Source: an uncultured Clostridia bacterium (GTDB taxonomy: Bacteria > Bacillota > Clostridia > Christensenellales > CAG-314). From it: DNA of 64,000 nucleotides. Under the pieces are notes generated by a model. The model ran no database searches, was not told the origin of the DNA, and saw only the letters and a list, made by a program, of their open reading frames with translations. The position numbers were made by a program, and so were the translations under genes. Position 1 is the stretch's first letter; every line of letters starts with the position of its first letter. Shown one piece after another: positions 52,070 through 61,402 of the stretch. Location: positions 94,405 to 158,404 of the forward strand of contig CALVWF010000004.1 of NCBI GenBank assembly GCA_944364615.1, read 5' to 3'.

Positions 52070-52912
52070 CTATTTGTTTTCGACGTAGACAAGATAAGCC
52101 GCTCCCGGTCCGATGTGTACCCCTACAATAGCGCTGAGCACCTGTAAATTGTCGTAATAATACTGACGCCGGTCCTGCTCCACGCATTTGTCGATAAGTT
52201 TCATCACTCTGTCGACAGAGGGACTGTATCCGAATATCAACGGGTAGTTTTTGTCGACGTCCGCTTCCTTGAGATACTGAGACAACGAATCAACTGCCTT
52301 GCGTACGCCCATGCACTTGCCTATTACCTTGATTTCTCCCTTGTCTATCGTAATTAGCGGTTTAATGTTGAGTACGGTACCTATTACCGCACTCGTGCGG
52401 CTGAGTCTTCCGCCCTTGAACAGGTATTCCAATGTGTCCACCAACGCTATAAGCGTCGTTCTGTCACGCAGGTCTTCGAGATGTTTGACCAACTGTTCGG
52501 CAGACATGTCGTCCTTTAACTTTAACGCCTCCAATACAAGCATACGCAATTTACCTACGGTTGACAAAGTGTCTACAATGTACACGTTGTCGTAATTGCC
52601 CTGCTTCTTCACCATTGTGGCGCACTGGTAACTGCCGCTCAACTTGCGTGAAATGGGCAGTACTATCAAAGTGTCTCCCTGTTCTCTTGCAAGACTGAAC
52701 AGTTCCTCGTACTGCATGGGAGATGCCTGCGACGTTGTAGGAACAACCTTGCTTTCCTCCAACTTTTTGTAAAATTCCAACGCTGTGATGTCCACGCCGT
52801 CACGGTACTGATCCTTTCCGAAATTGATGGTCAGCGGAAGAACCGTAATGCCCTTTGCCGACGCTTCCTCGGCACTTATATCCGCCGAACTGTCTGTAAC
52901 TATCCTTATCAT
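52070..52912 (-). CDS. DegV-family fatty-acid-binding protein
   Basis: 280 residues from ATG 52910-52912, preceded by GAGGGG; upstream codons of the open frame lack a start signal. Family features: IRIVTDSSADISAEEA, the TTSQASP loop, PISRKLSGSYQCA, DTLEYLFKGGRLSRTSA and C-terminal IGPGAAYLVYV. DegV/FakB proteins bind fatty acids for the FakA kinase, feeding phospholipid synthesis; no FakA gene is in the window. Confidence 0.92.
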   Translation of the reverse strand: MIRIVTDSSADISAEEASAKGITVLPLTINFGKDQYRDGVDITALEFYKKLEESKVVPTTSQASPMQYEELFSLAREQGDTLIVLPISRKLSGSYQCATMVKKQGNYDNVYIVDTLSTVGKLRMLVLEALKLKDDMSAEQLVKHLEDLRDRTTLIALVDTLEYLFKGGRLSRTSAVIGTVLNIKPLITIDKGEIKVIGKCMGVRKAVDSLSQYLKEADVDKNYPLIFGYSPSVDRVMKLIDKCVEQDRRQYYYDNLQVLSAIVGVHIGPGAAYLVYVENK

Positions 52913-53252
52913 TTTCTTACCCCTCAAATATATTGCCTCACGTTCTACCAAAACGTCATCGGCACCGTAACATATTACCAAATACCGTTGTAAAAAGCAA
53001 TCAATATAGGGAGTGTATTCATTTTTTTTCTTCAATAAAAAACGCCGTTGCACTTTTTGCGCGCGACTTCTGAAAGTCTGAATGTGCAATCGCAATTGAG
53101 CAAGGCCATAAAATCCGACAAAACCGCCGTTGTGTTAATAAATAATATAAATTAAATGGTTACATAAGCAGGCAGGGCGGAGTCGGCAAAAATAAAACAA
53201 GTTAAAACATTTCTACATCCGCCCGTAAACTCTAATAAAATCTGATTGTTTT

Positions 53253-53756
53253 TCAGATAAAACGGCACAGAAGACAACTCAGAACGCAGCCTATAAACGT
53301 AGTTACGAGCGCAATAGCAATAGCTTTGCCTGTGTTTCTGATTTTTCCTCCGCCGAAATACAATGCAGACAGATAAAATACCGTTTCACTGCTTCCCATT
53401 ATGACGGAGGCGCACCTTGCAATATAACTGTCCGCTCCGTATGTAGTATAAATGTCGTTGAGCAATGCAAGAGATCCGCTTGCGGTAAACGGTCGTATGA
53501 ACACAAGTCGTACAAGTTCGGCAGGGATTCCCGTCCATTTAAGAAAGGGGGCAATGCTGTTTGTGATGATCTCGCCCAATCCGCTTTCTTCCAACATGTT
53601 TATAAGTATAAACATTGTGGCAAGATAAGGAAACAACGTAACGCACAGCGACAGTCCGCTTTTACTCCCTGCAATGAAACTGTTGTACACGTTGACACGT
53701 CTGAACGCCCCTATCAAGACGGTCACTATTAAAATTGCAGGTATCAGGTATCGCAT
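53253..53756 (-). CDS. spmB: Spore maturation protein B
   Basis: 167 residues, about five membrane segments. Conserved SpmB stretches: YNSFIAGSKSGLSLCVTLFP, PAELVRLVFIRPFTASGSLA and MGSSETVFYLSALYFG. In Bacillus it is needed with SpmA and DacB for spore-core dehydration. It overlaps spmA by 13 bp. Confidence 0.93.
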   Translation of the reverse strand: MRYLIPAILIVTVLIGAFRRVNVYNSFIAGSKSGLSLCVTLFPYLATMFILINMLEESGLGEIITNSIAPFLKWTGIPAELVRLVFIRPFTASGSLALLNDIYTTYGADSYIARCASVIMGSSETVFYLSALYFGGGKIRNTGKAIAIALVTTFIGCVLSCLLCRFI

Positions 53757-54304
53757 CTGCCGTAAAACAAAAACACGCCCAACACGGCAATCAGCGAAGT
53801 TACTGCCGTACAGATTATGCTCGGTAAAATAATATCGGACGGATTAGCGCTCAATGCCGAAGTACGCAATCCCACCACCGTCGACGGAATAAGTTGCACG
53901 CCTGTTGCGTTTAACACAAACAGCATTGCTCCCGAACGAGTAAGTGCGGGTTTCCCCTTTGTCAGCGCAGTCATTGCATTGATGTTAAAGGGCGTGGCAA
54001 CGTTTCCCGCTCCTATTATATTTGCCGACAATCCCATTGAAATGTCCTTGTCGGTTTCTTCCGAAAGATCACCGAACAGCGGTCTTGTCAATGCTTTCAT
54101 TAACCTTGCCACGACGTACACAACACCGCTTTTTCCCAAAATGTCGGTTATGCTTAGCCACAGACAGTAAACTCCGCACATGGAAAAAGCCGTTGTAAGT
54201 GCCTGCTGTGCCGACTGGATGGCAACGTCCGACACTTTGTCGGGGCTCAGTACGGTCAAAATACACATCGCAACGATTACAATGGTTGTCCAAATTGTGT
54301 TCAT
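53744..54304 (-). CDS. spmA: Spore maturation protein A
   Basis: 186 residues with several membrane segments. Nucleoside-transporter-like Gate domain features: SMCGVYCLWLSITDILGKSG, ISMGLSANIIGAGNVATPF (the conserved GNAATP-like motif) and FVLNATGVQLIPSTVVGLR. There is no ribosome site before the ATG; the -10-like TATACT ends six bases upstream. Cotranscribed with spmB. Confidence 0.92.
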   Translation of the reverse strand: MNTIWTTIVIVAMCILTVLSPDKVSDVAIQSAQQALTTAFSMCGVYCLWLSITDILGKSGVVYVVARLMKALTRPLFGDLSEETDKDISMGLSANIIGAGNVATPFNINAMTALTKGKPALTRSGAMLFVLNATGVQLIPSTVVGLRTSALSANPSDIILPSIICTAVTSLIAVLGVFLFYGRCDT

Positions 54305-54308
54305 AGTG

Positions 54309-54337
54309 TAGTATATTCTTTACAAAGAAATACATTC
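54309..54337 (-). promoter_or_regulatory. Possible sporulation-type promoter of spmA-spmB
   Basis: On the minus strand, GAATG (54333-54337), 17 bp, then TATACTA (54309-54315). GAATG fits the forespore-sigma -35 form GHATR, and the -10 is one base off CATnHTA. The -10 lies almost at the start codon. Confidence 0.35.
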
Positions 54338-54347
54338 GTAGTATAAT
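54319..54347 (+). promoter_or_regulatory. Promoter of metG-tatD-radical SAM
   Basis: TTTACA (54319-54324), a 17-bp spacer and TATAAT (54342-54347). Confidence 0.75.
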
Positions 54348-54363
54348 TTTTTACACAAACTCG

Positions 54364-54381
54364 GGACAGTCGTGACTGTCC
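54364..54381 (+). promoter_or_regulatory. Leader hairpin before metG
   Basis: GGACAGTC (54364-54371) pairs with GACTGTCC (54374-54381), immediately before the AGGAGA ribosome site. No T run follows, so it is not a terminator; a translational or stability role is possible. Confidence 0.55.
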
Positions 54382-54398
54382 GGCAGGAGAAATTAAAA

Positions 54399-56381
54399 AT
54401 GACCAAGAAACCTTATTACATCACTACGGCAATAGCATACACATCGGGTAAACCCCACATCGGCAACACCTACGAAATAGTACTTGCCGACCTTTTGGCA
54501 AGATTCAAGAGAAAACAGGGTTACGATGTCGTGTTGCAGACGGGAACGGACGAACACGGCGAAAAAATACAGCAGAAAGCGCAACAAGCCAATGTCACGC
54601 CCAAAGAGTATGTCGATAAAGTTGCCGGCGAAATAAAGCGTATATGGGATATAATGAACACCACTTACGACAAGTTTGTAAGGACTACCGACAATTACCA
54701 CGAACTGCAAGTACAGAAGATATTTGAAAAGTTGCTGGCGCAAGGAGACATCTACAAAGGCAACTACACCGGTTGGTATTGCACCCCCTGCGAATCTTTC
54801 TGGACGGAAAGTCAACTTGTTGACGGGAAATGCCCCGACTGCGGAAGAGAGGTTCAAACTGCAAAAGAAGAAGCATATTTCTTCCGTATGAGCAAATACG
54901 CAGACAAATTGATGCAATATTACGACGAACACCCCGATTTTATCGTTCCTCTTTCGCGCAAAAACGAAATGGTAAACAACTTTCTGAAACCCGGATTGCA
55001 GGATCTGTGCGTCAGCCGTACTTCGTTTGACTGGGGAATTCCCGTAAAATCCGACCCTAAACACGTGGTTTACGTCTGGTTGGACGCTCTGACAAACTAC
55101 ATCACGGGGCTGGGATACGACTGCGACGGAAACAGCGCCCCGCAGTTTGACAAGTACTGGCCTGCCGATCTGCATGTGATAGGCAAGGATATAGTGCGTT
55201 TCCACGTAATATACTGGCCGATTTTCCTAATGGCGCTCGGACTGCCTCTGCCCAAACAGATATACGGACATCCGTGGCTGTTGCAGGACGGAGGCAAAAT
55301 GAGCAAATCCAAAGGAAACGTCATCTACGCGGACGATCTCGTAAACTTTTTCGGAGTGGATGCCGTAAGATACTATCTGCTGTCACAGATGCCCTACGAC
55401 AATGACGGCGTCATAGGTTGGGAAATGATCTGCGACACGGTAAACAGCGAACTTGCCAATGTGTACGGCAATCTTGTAAAACGCACCATTGCAATGACCA
55501 ACAAATATTTCAACGGAATTGTGTGCAACAAGGGAGTGTCCGAAGATCCGGACGACGAACTTAAACAGACCGTAACTTCCGCTTACGGAAAAGTCAGCGC
55601 AAAGATAGACGCGTTTAAGGTGTCCGACGCTTTAAGCGATATCATGGCTATTTTCCGCCGCGCAAACAAATATATCGACGAGACTGCTCCGTGGGTGCTT
55701 GCCAAAGATCCCTCAAATTCGGACAGATTGGCTACGGTGCTTTACAACCTTACCGAATCGATAGTTATAGGTTCATCAATGCTGGAATGCTTTATGCCCA
55801 CTCTCGCGCACAAAGTAATTGAGCAATGCGGTACGGAAAGCAGAGATTTTAATCTCCTTGACAAATTCGGACTGTTGCCCGACGGCACTAAAGTTGACAG
55901 CAATCCCGAAACACTGTTCATGCGACTGGACAGCAAGGAAATTCTGGAAAAAGTAAACGCCATGTACAGTAACCGAAAGAATGAAGCGTCCGAAAACACC
56001 TCACTGCAAAACAACAGCACAACCGCAACGGACAAAACGCAGTCCGACAAGCCGAATGAACAGATCACGATAGAAGATTTTGCCAAAATCGATCTCAGAG
56101 TGGCGCTTGTCAAACAATGCACCAAAGCGGAAAAAAGCGACAAATTGTTGGTATTGCAATTGCAGGTGGGAAAGGACACCAAACAGGTAGTCAGCGGATT
56201 GGCTCAATACTATACTCCCGACCAACTTGTGGGCAAATATGTTGTACTGGTAAACAACCTCAAACCTGCAAAGTTGCGCGGAATACTTTCCGAAGGAATG
56301 ATTCTGTGCGCTGACAACGGCAAAGATGTCGTATTTGTCACACCGGAAAAGCAAACGGACAGCGGAAGTAAAGTAAGATGA
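54399..56381 (+). CDS. metG: Methionyl-tRNA synthetase with C-terminal tRNA-binding domain
   Basis: 660 residues from ATG 54399. Class I signatures: the HIGH-equivalent KPHIGNTYEI, a CxxC zinc pair (CTPCESF, CPDCGRE) and KMSKSKGN. The C-terminal ~110 residues (IDLRVALVKQCTKAEKSDKL to ILCADNGK) are a Trbp111/EMAP-like OB-fold tRNA-binding domain. It charges tRNA(Met). It is first of a three-gene operon. Confidence 0.97.
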   Translation: MTKKPYYITTAIAYTSGKPHIGNTYEIVLADLLARFKRKQGYDVVLQTGTDEHGEKIQQKAQQANVTPKEYVDKVAGEIKRIWDIMNTTYDKFVRTTDNYHELQVQKIFEKLLAQGDIYKGNYTGWYCTPCESFWTESQLVDGKCPDCGREVQTAKEEAYFFRMSKYADKLMQYYDEHPDFIVPLSRKNEMVNNFLKPGLQDLCVSRTSFDWGIPVKSDPKHVVYVWLDALTNYITGLGYDCDGNSAPQFDKYWPADLHVIGKDIVRFHVIYWPIFLMALGLPLPKQIYGHPWLLQDGGKMSKSKGNVIYADDLVNFFGVDAVRYYLLSQMPYDNDGVIGWEMICDTVNSELANVYGNLVKRTIAMTNKYFNGIVCNKGVSEDPDDELKQTVTSAYGKVSAKIDAFKVSDALSDIMAIFRRANKYIDETAPWVLAKDPSNSDRLATVLYNLTESIVIGSSMLECFMPTLAHKVIEQCGTESRDFNLLDKFGLLPDGTKVDSNPETLFMRLDSKEILEKVNAMYSNRKNEASENTSLQNNSTTATDKTQSDKPNEQITIEDFAKIDLRVALVKQCTKAEKSDKLLVLQLQVGKDTKQVVSGLAQYYTPDQLVGKYVVLVNNLKPAKLRGILSEGMILCADNGKDVVFVTPEKQTDSGSKVR

Positions 56382-57163
56382 TCGATACACACGTTCACCT
56401 CGACGATGAAAAACTGGTCAACGACGTTGACAACATCACACGGGATTTTACACGTTGCGGAATAAAACTGGTAATAAACAACAGTTGCGACCGTGAAAGT
56501 ATGGAAAAGGGCTTCGAATTTGCCCGCAAATATGACGACGTTTACTGTACGGTAGGTATGCATCCGCACACGGCAAGATTTTTCGACCAGGCATTTGCCG
56601 ACAGAATGGCTATGCTTGCGTCTCACCCGAAAGTTGTAGCCGTGGGTGAAATTGGACTCGATTACTACTATGACCTGTCCGACCGAAACGTACAAAGAGA
56701 TGTATTTGCACTGCAACTGGAATACGCCGACAAACTGGGACTGCCTGTAACACTGCACGTCAGGGACGCTTACGGCGACGCTGCGGACATACTGAACGCT
56801 CAGAAAAAGTACCTCAATCGGCCCGTAGTGTGGCACTGCTATTCGGGAAGCGCCGAACTGGCAAGACAAATGGTAAAAAAAGGACACTACTTTTCTTTCG
56901 GCGGAGCGATAACATTTAAAAATGCCAACAAACAACCTGTAATAGACAACATTCCGTCCGACAGGATACTTAGCGAAACGGACTGTCCGTACATGACGCC
57001 CGTACCCTTCCGTGGCAAGACCAACATGCCTCAGTATGTCAGATACGTAGTGGAAAAACTTGCGGAAATGTACAACGTATCTTTCGAAGAAATGCAACGC
57101 ATTACGGAAAAAAACTGCTTTGACGTATTCGGCAAAATAGACAGGAGTAAATATGAACAATAA
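56378..57163 (+). CDS. tatD: TatD-family metal-dependent DNase/hydrolase
   Basis: 261 residues. TIM-barrel metal ligands: MIDTHVHLDDEKL (HxH), GEIGLDYYYDLS (Glu), PVTLHVRDAYGD and VWHCYSGS (His) and ETDCPYMTPVP (Asp). TatD enzymes remove 3' ends of nucleic acids or D-aminoacyl groups, depending on the member. Start overlaps the metG stop in an ATGA, a common metG-tatD arrangement. Confidence 0.95.
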   Translation: MIDTHVHLDDEKLVNDVDNITRDFTRCGIKLVINNSCDRESMEKGFEFARKYDDVYCTVGMHPHTARFFDQAFADRMAMLASHPKVVAVGEIGLDYYYDLSDRNVQRDVFALQLEYADKLGLPVTLHVRDAYGDAADILNAQKKYLNRPVVWHCYSGSAELARQMVKKGHYFSFGGAITFKNANKQPVIDNIPSDRILSETDCPYMTPVPFRGKTNMPQYVRYVVEKLAEMYNVSFEEMQRITEKNCFDVFGKIDRSKYEQ

Positions 57164-57749
57164 CTACGTCTACACCATAGGAAACAAAATTTACATCAAT
57201 CTCACAAACAAGTGCAGTAACAATTGCGATTTCTGCATCCGTCATGGAAGACAGGGAATGAACGGCACCGATTTGTGGATTTCCCGACAACCTGACGGAG
57301 CGGACATTATAGAACAACTGCCTTTAAATCTGGACGATTACGACAGCGAAGTGGTATTTTGCGGATTCGGCGAACCCACCTACAATCTGGACGCACTGGA
57401 AGAAGTGGCGTCATACCTGCACTGTGTGGACAAAACCACGCGTATAAACACCAACGGTCAGGCTAACCTGATACACAAAAAGGACGTATCCGACGTCATA
57501 GCAGACTGTTGCGACGTCGTAAACGTTTCGCTCAACGCCCCCGACGCACAGAAATACCAACAGCACTGCCACAGCATATACGGAGAAAAGGCGTTTGACA
57601 GCATGATGGAATTTGCGTTTCTGTGCAAACAACGCGGAGCAAAGGTTGTGTTTTCCGTCGTGGACAGTATAGGCAAAGAAGACGTGGAAAAATGCCGTAA
57701 ACTGGCAGAAAAATACAACATTCCTTTAAGAGTACGCGAAAAGGAGTGA
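57153..57749 (+). CDS. TatD-linked radical SAM protein
   Basis: 198 residues. The 4Fe-4S motif is CSNNCDFCIRHG (CxxxCxxC), followed by VVFCGFGEPTYNLDALEEVA, the GGEPT-equivalent. Short radical SAM proteins of this type sit next to tatD in many anaerobes; the reaction is not known to me. Overlaps tatD by 11 bp. Confidence 0.9.
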   Translation: MNNNYVYTIGNKIYINLTNKCSNNCDFCIRHGRQGMNGTDLWISRQPDGADIIEQLPLNLDDYDSEVVFCGFGEPTYNLDALEEVASYLHCVDKTTRINTNGQANLIHKKDVSDVIADCCDVVNVSLNAPDAQKYQQHCHSIYGEKAFDSMMEFAFLCKQRGAKVVFSVVDSIGKEDVEKCRKLAEKYNIPLRVREKE

Positions 57750-57759
57750 ACATCGATTA

Positions 57760-57785
57760 CCGCAACGACAGTTGCGGTTTTTTTT
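57760..57785 (+). terminator. Terminator of the metG operon
   Basis: CCGCAAC/GTTGCGG stem with loop GACA, followed by eight T residues. Confidence 0.9.
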
Positions 57786-57853
57786 AACGATTTTGCTTAC
57801 ACTAAATACCGGGTGCGTTTTTGACAATAAACCTTTTAATATCCTGTCGCGTC

Positions 57854-57882
57854 TTGCCAAACTTGCCGACAAGTGATATACT
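57854..57882 (+). promoter_or_regulatory. Promoter abutting queH (leaderless arrangement)
   Basis: TTGCCA (57854-57859), a 17-bp spacer and TATACT (57877-57882). Seven bases downstream is 57889, the A of the queH ATG. There is no ribosome site. Confidence 0.65.
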
Positions 57883-57888
57883 GTCAAC

Positions 57889-58533
57889 ATGAACAACATC
57901 AGCAACATCAACTACGACAAGGTGTTTTGCGACACCGTCAAAAATCTTTCGGCAACGCCTTCTCTTTTACTGCACGTGTGCTGCGCGCCCTGCGCAACCT
58001 ACTGTCTCACTCAACTGTTGCCTTATTTCGACATCACGTTGTACTATTTAAACGACAATATTCAGCCGTTCGACGAATGGGAAAAACGTCTTGACGAACT
58101 GAAAAAACTTGCCGACATCGTCAACTCGGACAACTTTGTCGTGCGTCCTCGATGCCGACTCAAACTGACGGTAAAGAATTACGACGCGTCTTATTTCGAC
58201 AGCACGGCAGGAACACTGGGCGCAATGCCCGAAGGAGGCGCACGGTGCAATGCCTGTATAGGTCAAAGACTTGTACTCAGCACGGACTACGCTAAAAGAC
58301 ATTCATTCGAATACGTAACGACGACTCTTACCGTTTCACCGTACAAAAATGCGCGATTTATAAACGAACTGGGCGCTCAACTTGCACAAGACAACTGGCT
58401 GTACAGCGACTTTAAAAAGCGCGACGGTTACAGACAGTCGGTACAACTGTCGCACAAATACAATATTTACAGACAACACTACTGCGGCTGCAACTACTCG
58501 TTGCAGGACAGTCTACAGGGAGCAAACAAATGA
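57889..58533 (+). CDS. queH: Epoxyqueuosine reductase QueH
   Basis: 214 residues. Converts epoxyqueuosine to queuosine in tRNA, the cobalamin-independent alternative to QueG. Cys motifs: LLLHVCCAPCATYCL, ARCNACIGQRL and HYCGCNYSLQD, forming the metal and Fe-S sites of the DUF208 family. The gene has no Shine-Dalgarno sequence, with the promoter -10 ending seven bases before ATG. Its stop overlaps the next gene by four bases. Confidence 0.93.
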   Translation: MNNISNINYDKVFCDTVKNLSATPSLLLHVCCAPCATYCLTQLLPYFDITLYYLNDNIQPFDEWEKRLDELKKLADIVNSDNFVVRPRCRLKLTVKNYDASYFDSTAGTLGAMPEGGARCNACIGQRLVLSTDYAKRHSFEYVTTTLTVSPYKNARFINELGAQLAQDNWLYSDFKKRDGYRQSVQLSHKYNIYRQHYCGCNYSLQDSLQGANK

Positions 58534-59141
58534 CATCTTTAAAAAAAGCAAAAATATCTTCCGTGTTAATGGCACTGGTGTACACCGCTTTCGGAATTTT
58601 AATGATCTTTATGCCGGAAAAAAGCGTAAACGCATTGTGCATCGCATTGGGCGTTCTGACGGCGTTTAACGGATTACTGAAAATTTTTTACTATCTGCGC
58701 AACAGATTGGCGGTAGTTTCCCTTTATATAGGACTGATATATCTTCTGTTGGGTGTAACGGTAGCGGTAGTCGCCCCCATAATAATAGAATCCGCAGTAT
58801 TTGTAATATTGCTTGGTATATTCTTCATCGTCAAGGGAATAGGCGACATAGGTTACAGCCTGGATTACCGTCGTGCAGGACTGAAATATTGGTGGATAGA
58901 CCTTATCTCCGCGGCAACTCTTGTGGTAATGGGAGCGATATTTCTATTTAACCCCTTCCGCACAAACAAAATACTGCTGATATTTATAGGAGTGTGCATT
59001 GCGATAAACGGACTGCTTATGCTGATAAACACACTGTTTGTTTCCGCACGGGCGAAAGAAGTCAACAACGCATTCCGTGAGGCATACGACGAAGTGCAGT
59101 ACGACATAAAAGACGACGACAGCGAAGACAAAAACGATTGA
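58530..59141 (+). CDS. DUF308/HdeD-like membrane protein
   Basis: 203 residues with six hydrophobic segments in three pairs (for example LVYTAFGILMIFMPE, GLIYLLLGVTVAVVAPIII, FVILLGIFFIVKGI) and a charged acidic tail (KDDDSEDKND). The paired-helix GI...P pattern is that of the HdeD/DUF308 family, linked in some bacteria to acid or envelope stress. It overlaps queH by an ATGA. Confidence 0.85.
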   Translation: MTSLKKAKISSVLMALVYTAFGILMIFMPEKSVNALCIALGVLTAFNGLLKIFYYLRNRLAVVSLYIGLIYLLLGVTVAVVAPIIIESAVFVILLGIFFIVKGIGDIGYSLDYRRAGLKYWWIDLISAATLVVMGAIFLFNPFRTNKILLIFIGVCIAINGLLMLINTLFVSARAKEVNNAFREAYDEVQYDIKDDDSEDKND

Positions 59142-59260
59142 AAGTTGACACCCCTCTTTGGCGCAATATTTAAGCACTAAGCGAAAATAGCGAAACTACC
59201 CTAAAAATCGAAACAAAATGTTTTAGCCTAAAAAATCAATCAAACAATTTAACTTAAAAC

Positions 59261-59292
59261 AAGAGCCGACTTTTTAAAAGAAGTCGGCTCTT
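59261..59292. terminator. Terminator between the DUF308 gene and the convergent prepilin-like gene
   Basis: AAGAGCCGACTT (59261-59272) pairs with AAGTCGGCTCTT (59281-59292), with T-rich sequence on both strands. Confidence 0.8.
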
Positions 59293-59437
59293 TACTTTAA
59301 TTTTTTGTTTTGCGTATACAGTACTACGCTTTAAAAAGTTTAACGTTGCAATTAAATGTGACTAACGCATGAATATATCTAATTTCCGGTAAAAGACAAT
59401 CACTAAATATTGTTCGGCATATTACCAGCAGTACCCT

Positions 59438-61402
59438 TTACACTTCCCGCGCCGTCGCGTTGAATCCGTCTATATCGCAATAAAGCAGTTGTAAAGATAT
59501 TTCCGACGTAATGCGCATTACACTGCCGTCGGATGAGTCTTTCTGGCGCATCTTGTAGGTGACTGCGGATTCCAAAATGTTTTCCGCAAGTTTTATTGCG
59601 TAATACCTGTAACCGTTTTCGTTTCCCGCGACAGGTTGTAACACAAAGGACTGTTGTTCGGCGCCCGTCCATGAAAACAAGGCAATTTCGTACACCGAAG
59701 ATCCCGCCGTCCACACTCCTTCCGAATCGGTAATGTCCAGCACCGCTATATCGGAAACATTCCAATCCGACTGCCAATCGGTAACGGCAAAATATGGTCG
59801 CTCGGTGTCTACGGTAAGCAAGTCCGTACGGTAAAATTCACCCGTTCCGCTGATAAACACAACGGTTTTGCAACCGTAATCCGCCTGTACGCTGTACCAG
59901 TTGCCTTCGACGAGAGACATTTCCGCACCGTCATTTTGAGAAACGTTTTCGGCAACTTCGCACCCCAATACGGCGCGAGGCTCGCTCCATCTTGCAAAAT
60001 TGTAAAAGTACAGTGTAACTGTCTGTTCTTCAACCGTCACGCTAATTTCACAACATACCGTAAGACCGTTTTCGGTATACGAAACAGTAACGTTCTTTTC
60101 GCCGGGAGTTGCGCTGTCAAATTCCCCTATTACAAAGTCAGACACCTCATTGTCGGATCCGTCACTGTAAAAGGCAGTAACTTTCACGTTTGCAATGTCT
60201 ATTGCACCGCCCGCCGCTATCGGTTCGCCGATGTATTGCGCACTTAACGACTGCAATGTTTTTACGACGGTCAGTCCGCTGACAGTAGCGGAAAAGCCGT
60301 CGGCGGTCACTGTGACGCTTCCGCTGTCTTTACCTACCGTTTCGCTGTAAGTAAACAATGAAATTTCACTTTCATTTACTTGAGAGGTGCTTCCGTCGGA
60401 ATAAGTGTACATTACGGTGTACCTGTCGGTGATTTCCGAAACATCAGTCAACTGCTCGTTGTGTTTAAGCACGACAGGAGAAACATTTTCCTTTAAAACT
60501 ATTTCAATTCCCGTTTTGTCGACTCCTGCCGAAATTTTTATCGTTGCAACGATGCCTTCATAGGTGTATGTAATGGTGACGTCGTAACCTTCATCCGTTT
60601 TTTGTGTGTTTTCTATTACAAAGTCGTAAACCTGTTCTCTGCTTCCGTCACTGAAACGCGCATTTACCGTGTAACTCGAATTGTCCCAAACACTTCCGCC
60701 GTTGTACACCGCGCTGATGTCCGAAAGGGTCTTTGTCTGTTCGGGAGACTGCACCACAACCTTTACGGGAGAGTAATCGGTAACCGTAGTTCCCTCTTCT
60801 CCCTTTATTTCCAGCGGGTAACGCGAATAACCGGCAACGGAAGAATAATCGACACCGTTTACGGCATAACGTGAGTCTCCGGACGTTGACATTACAAAAT
60901 ACCCAGCGTAACCGACTTCATCCGCCATGAGGTTGTAAAAGTACAGACAAAATCCTTCTTCCTGCAATCTGTCGAGGTCAAACGCCTTGGCACCGTCGCG
61001 TATTGCCACCAACAACTGCGATGAAAATTCATTTCCCGTTTTTGTAATTTCAAACCCGTCAAGAACAATTCCTTCAAGACTGTCTTGCGTCACAGGCACA
61101 AGAGTGTCAGACTCGTTGGCACGTCCTGCAAAATGCAACTGTCCGTTAAGATAAACATAGAAGTAGCCGTTGTGACTGAACGCACAACCGCTCAAGTCTT
61201 CATTGTCCGAATCACCCTGTCCCAACGTAATCGAAATGTATTCCTCAAGTGCGTTTCTGCATTCCGACAGAGCGACACTTTGACGTGCGGAATCCACAAC
61301 ATTGCTGAAAACGGGTATAAGTACTGCTGCAAGCACTGCTATTACTGCGATAACGACTACAAGTTCCACGACTGTAAACGCTTTGCTCTTGCTCTTTAAC
61401 AT
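59438..61402 (-). CDS. Prepilin-like protein fused to Ig-like and CBM26-like domains
   Basis: 654 residues from ATG 61400-61402, preceded by AAGGAG. The N-terminus is a type IV prepilin signal: KSKA|FTVVELVVVIAV, with Phe at +1 and Glu at +5; Ala instead of Gly precedes the cleavage point. A pilin-like region continues to about 200. Three bacterial Ig-like (Big_3-type) modules follow (about 212-292, 298-380, 382-458; for example VTAFYSDGSDNEVSDFVIG). Residues about 460-540 (VTLYFYNFARWSEPRAVLG, EGNWYSVQADYGCKTVVF) resemble CBM26 starch-binding modules. No other pilus gene is nearby. It may be a surface adhesin or a large minor pilin. Confidence 0.72.
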   Translation of the reverse strand: MLKSKSKAFTVVELVVVIAVIAVLAAVLIPVFSNVVDSARQSVALSECRNALEEYISITLGQGDSDNEDLSGCAFSHNGYFYVYLNGQLHFAGRANESDTLVPVTQDSLEGIVLDGFEITKTGNEFSSQLLVAIRDGAKAFDLDRLQEEGFCLYFYNLMADEVGYAGYFVMSTSGDSRYAVNGVDYSSVAGYSRYPLEIKGEEGTTVTDYSPVKVVVQSPEQTKTLSDISAVYNGGSVWDNSSYTVNARFSDGSREQVYDFVIENTQKTDEGYDVTITYTYEGIVATIKISAGVDKTGIEIVLKENVSPVVLKHNEQLTDVSEITDRYTVMYTYSDGSTSQVNESEISLFTYSETVGKDSGSVTVTADGFSATVSGLTVVKTLQSLSAQYIGEPIAAGGAIDIANVKVTAFYSDGSDNEVSDFVIGEFDSATPGEKNVTVSYTENGLTVCCEISVTVEEQTVTLYFYNFARWSEPRAVLGCEVAENVSQNDGAEMSLVEGNWYSVQADYGCKTVVFISGTGEFYRTDLLTVDTERPYFAVTDWQSDWNVSDIAVLDITDSEGVWTAGSSVYEIALFSWTGAEQQSFVLQPVAGNENGYRYYAIKLAENILESAVTYKMRQKDSSDGSVMRITSEISLQLLYCDIDGFNATAREV

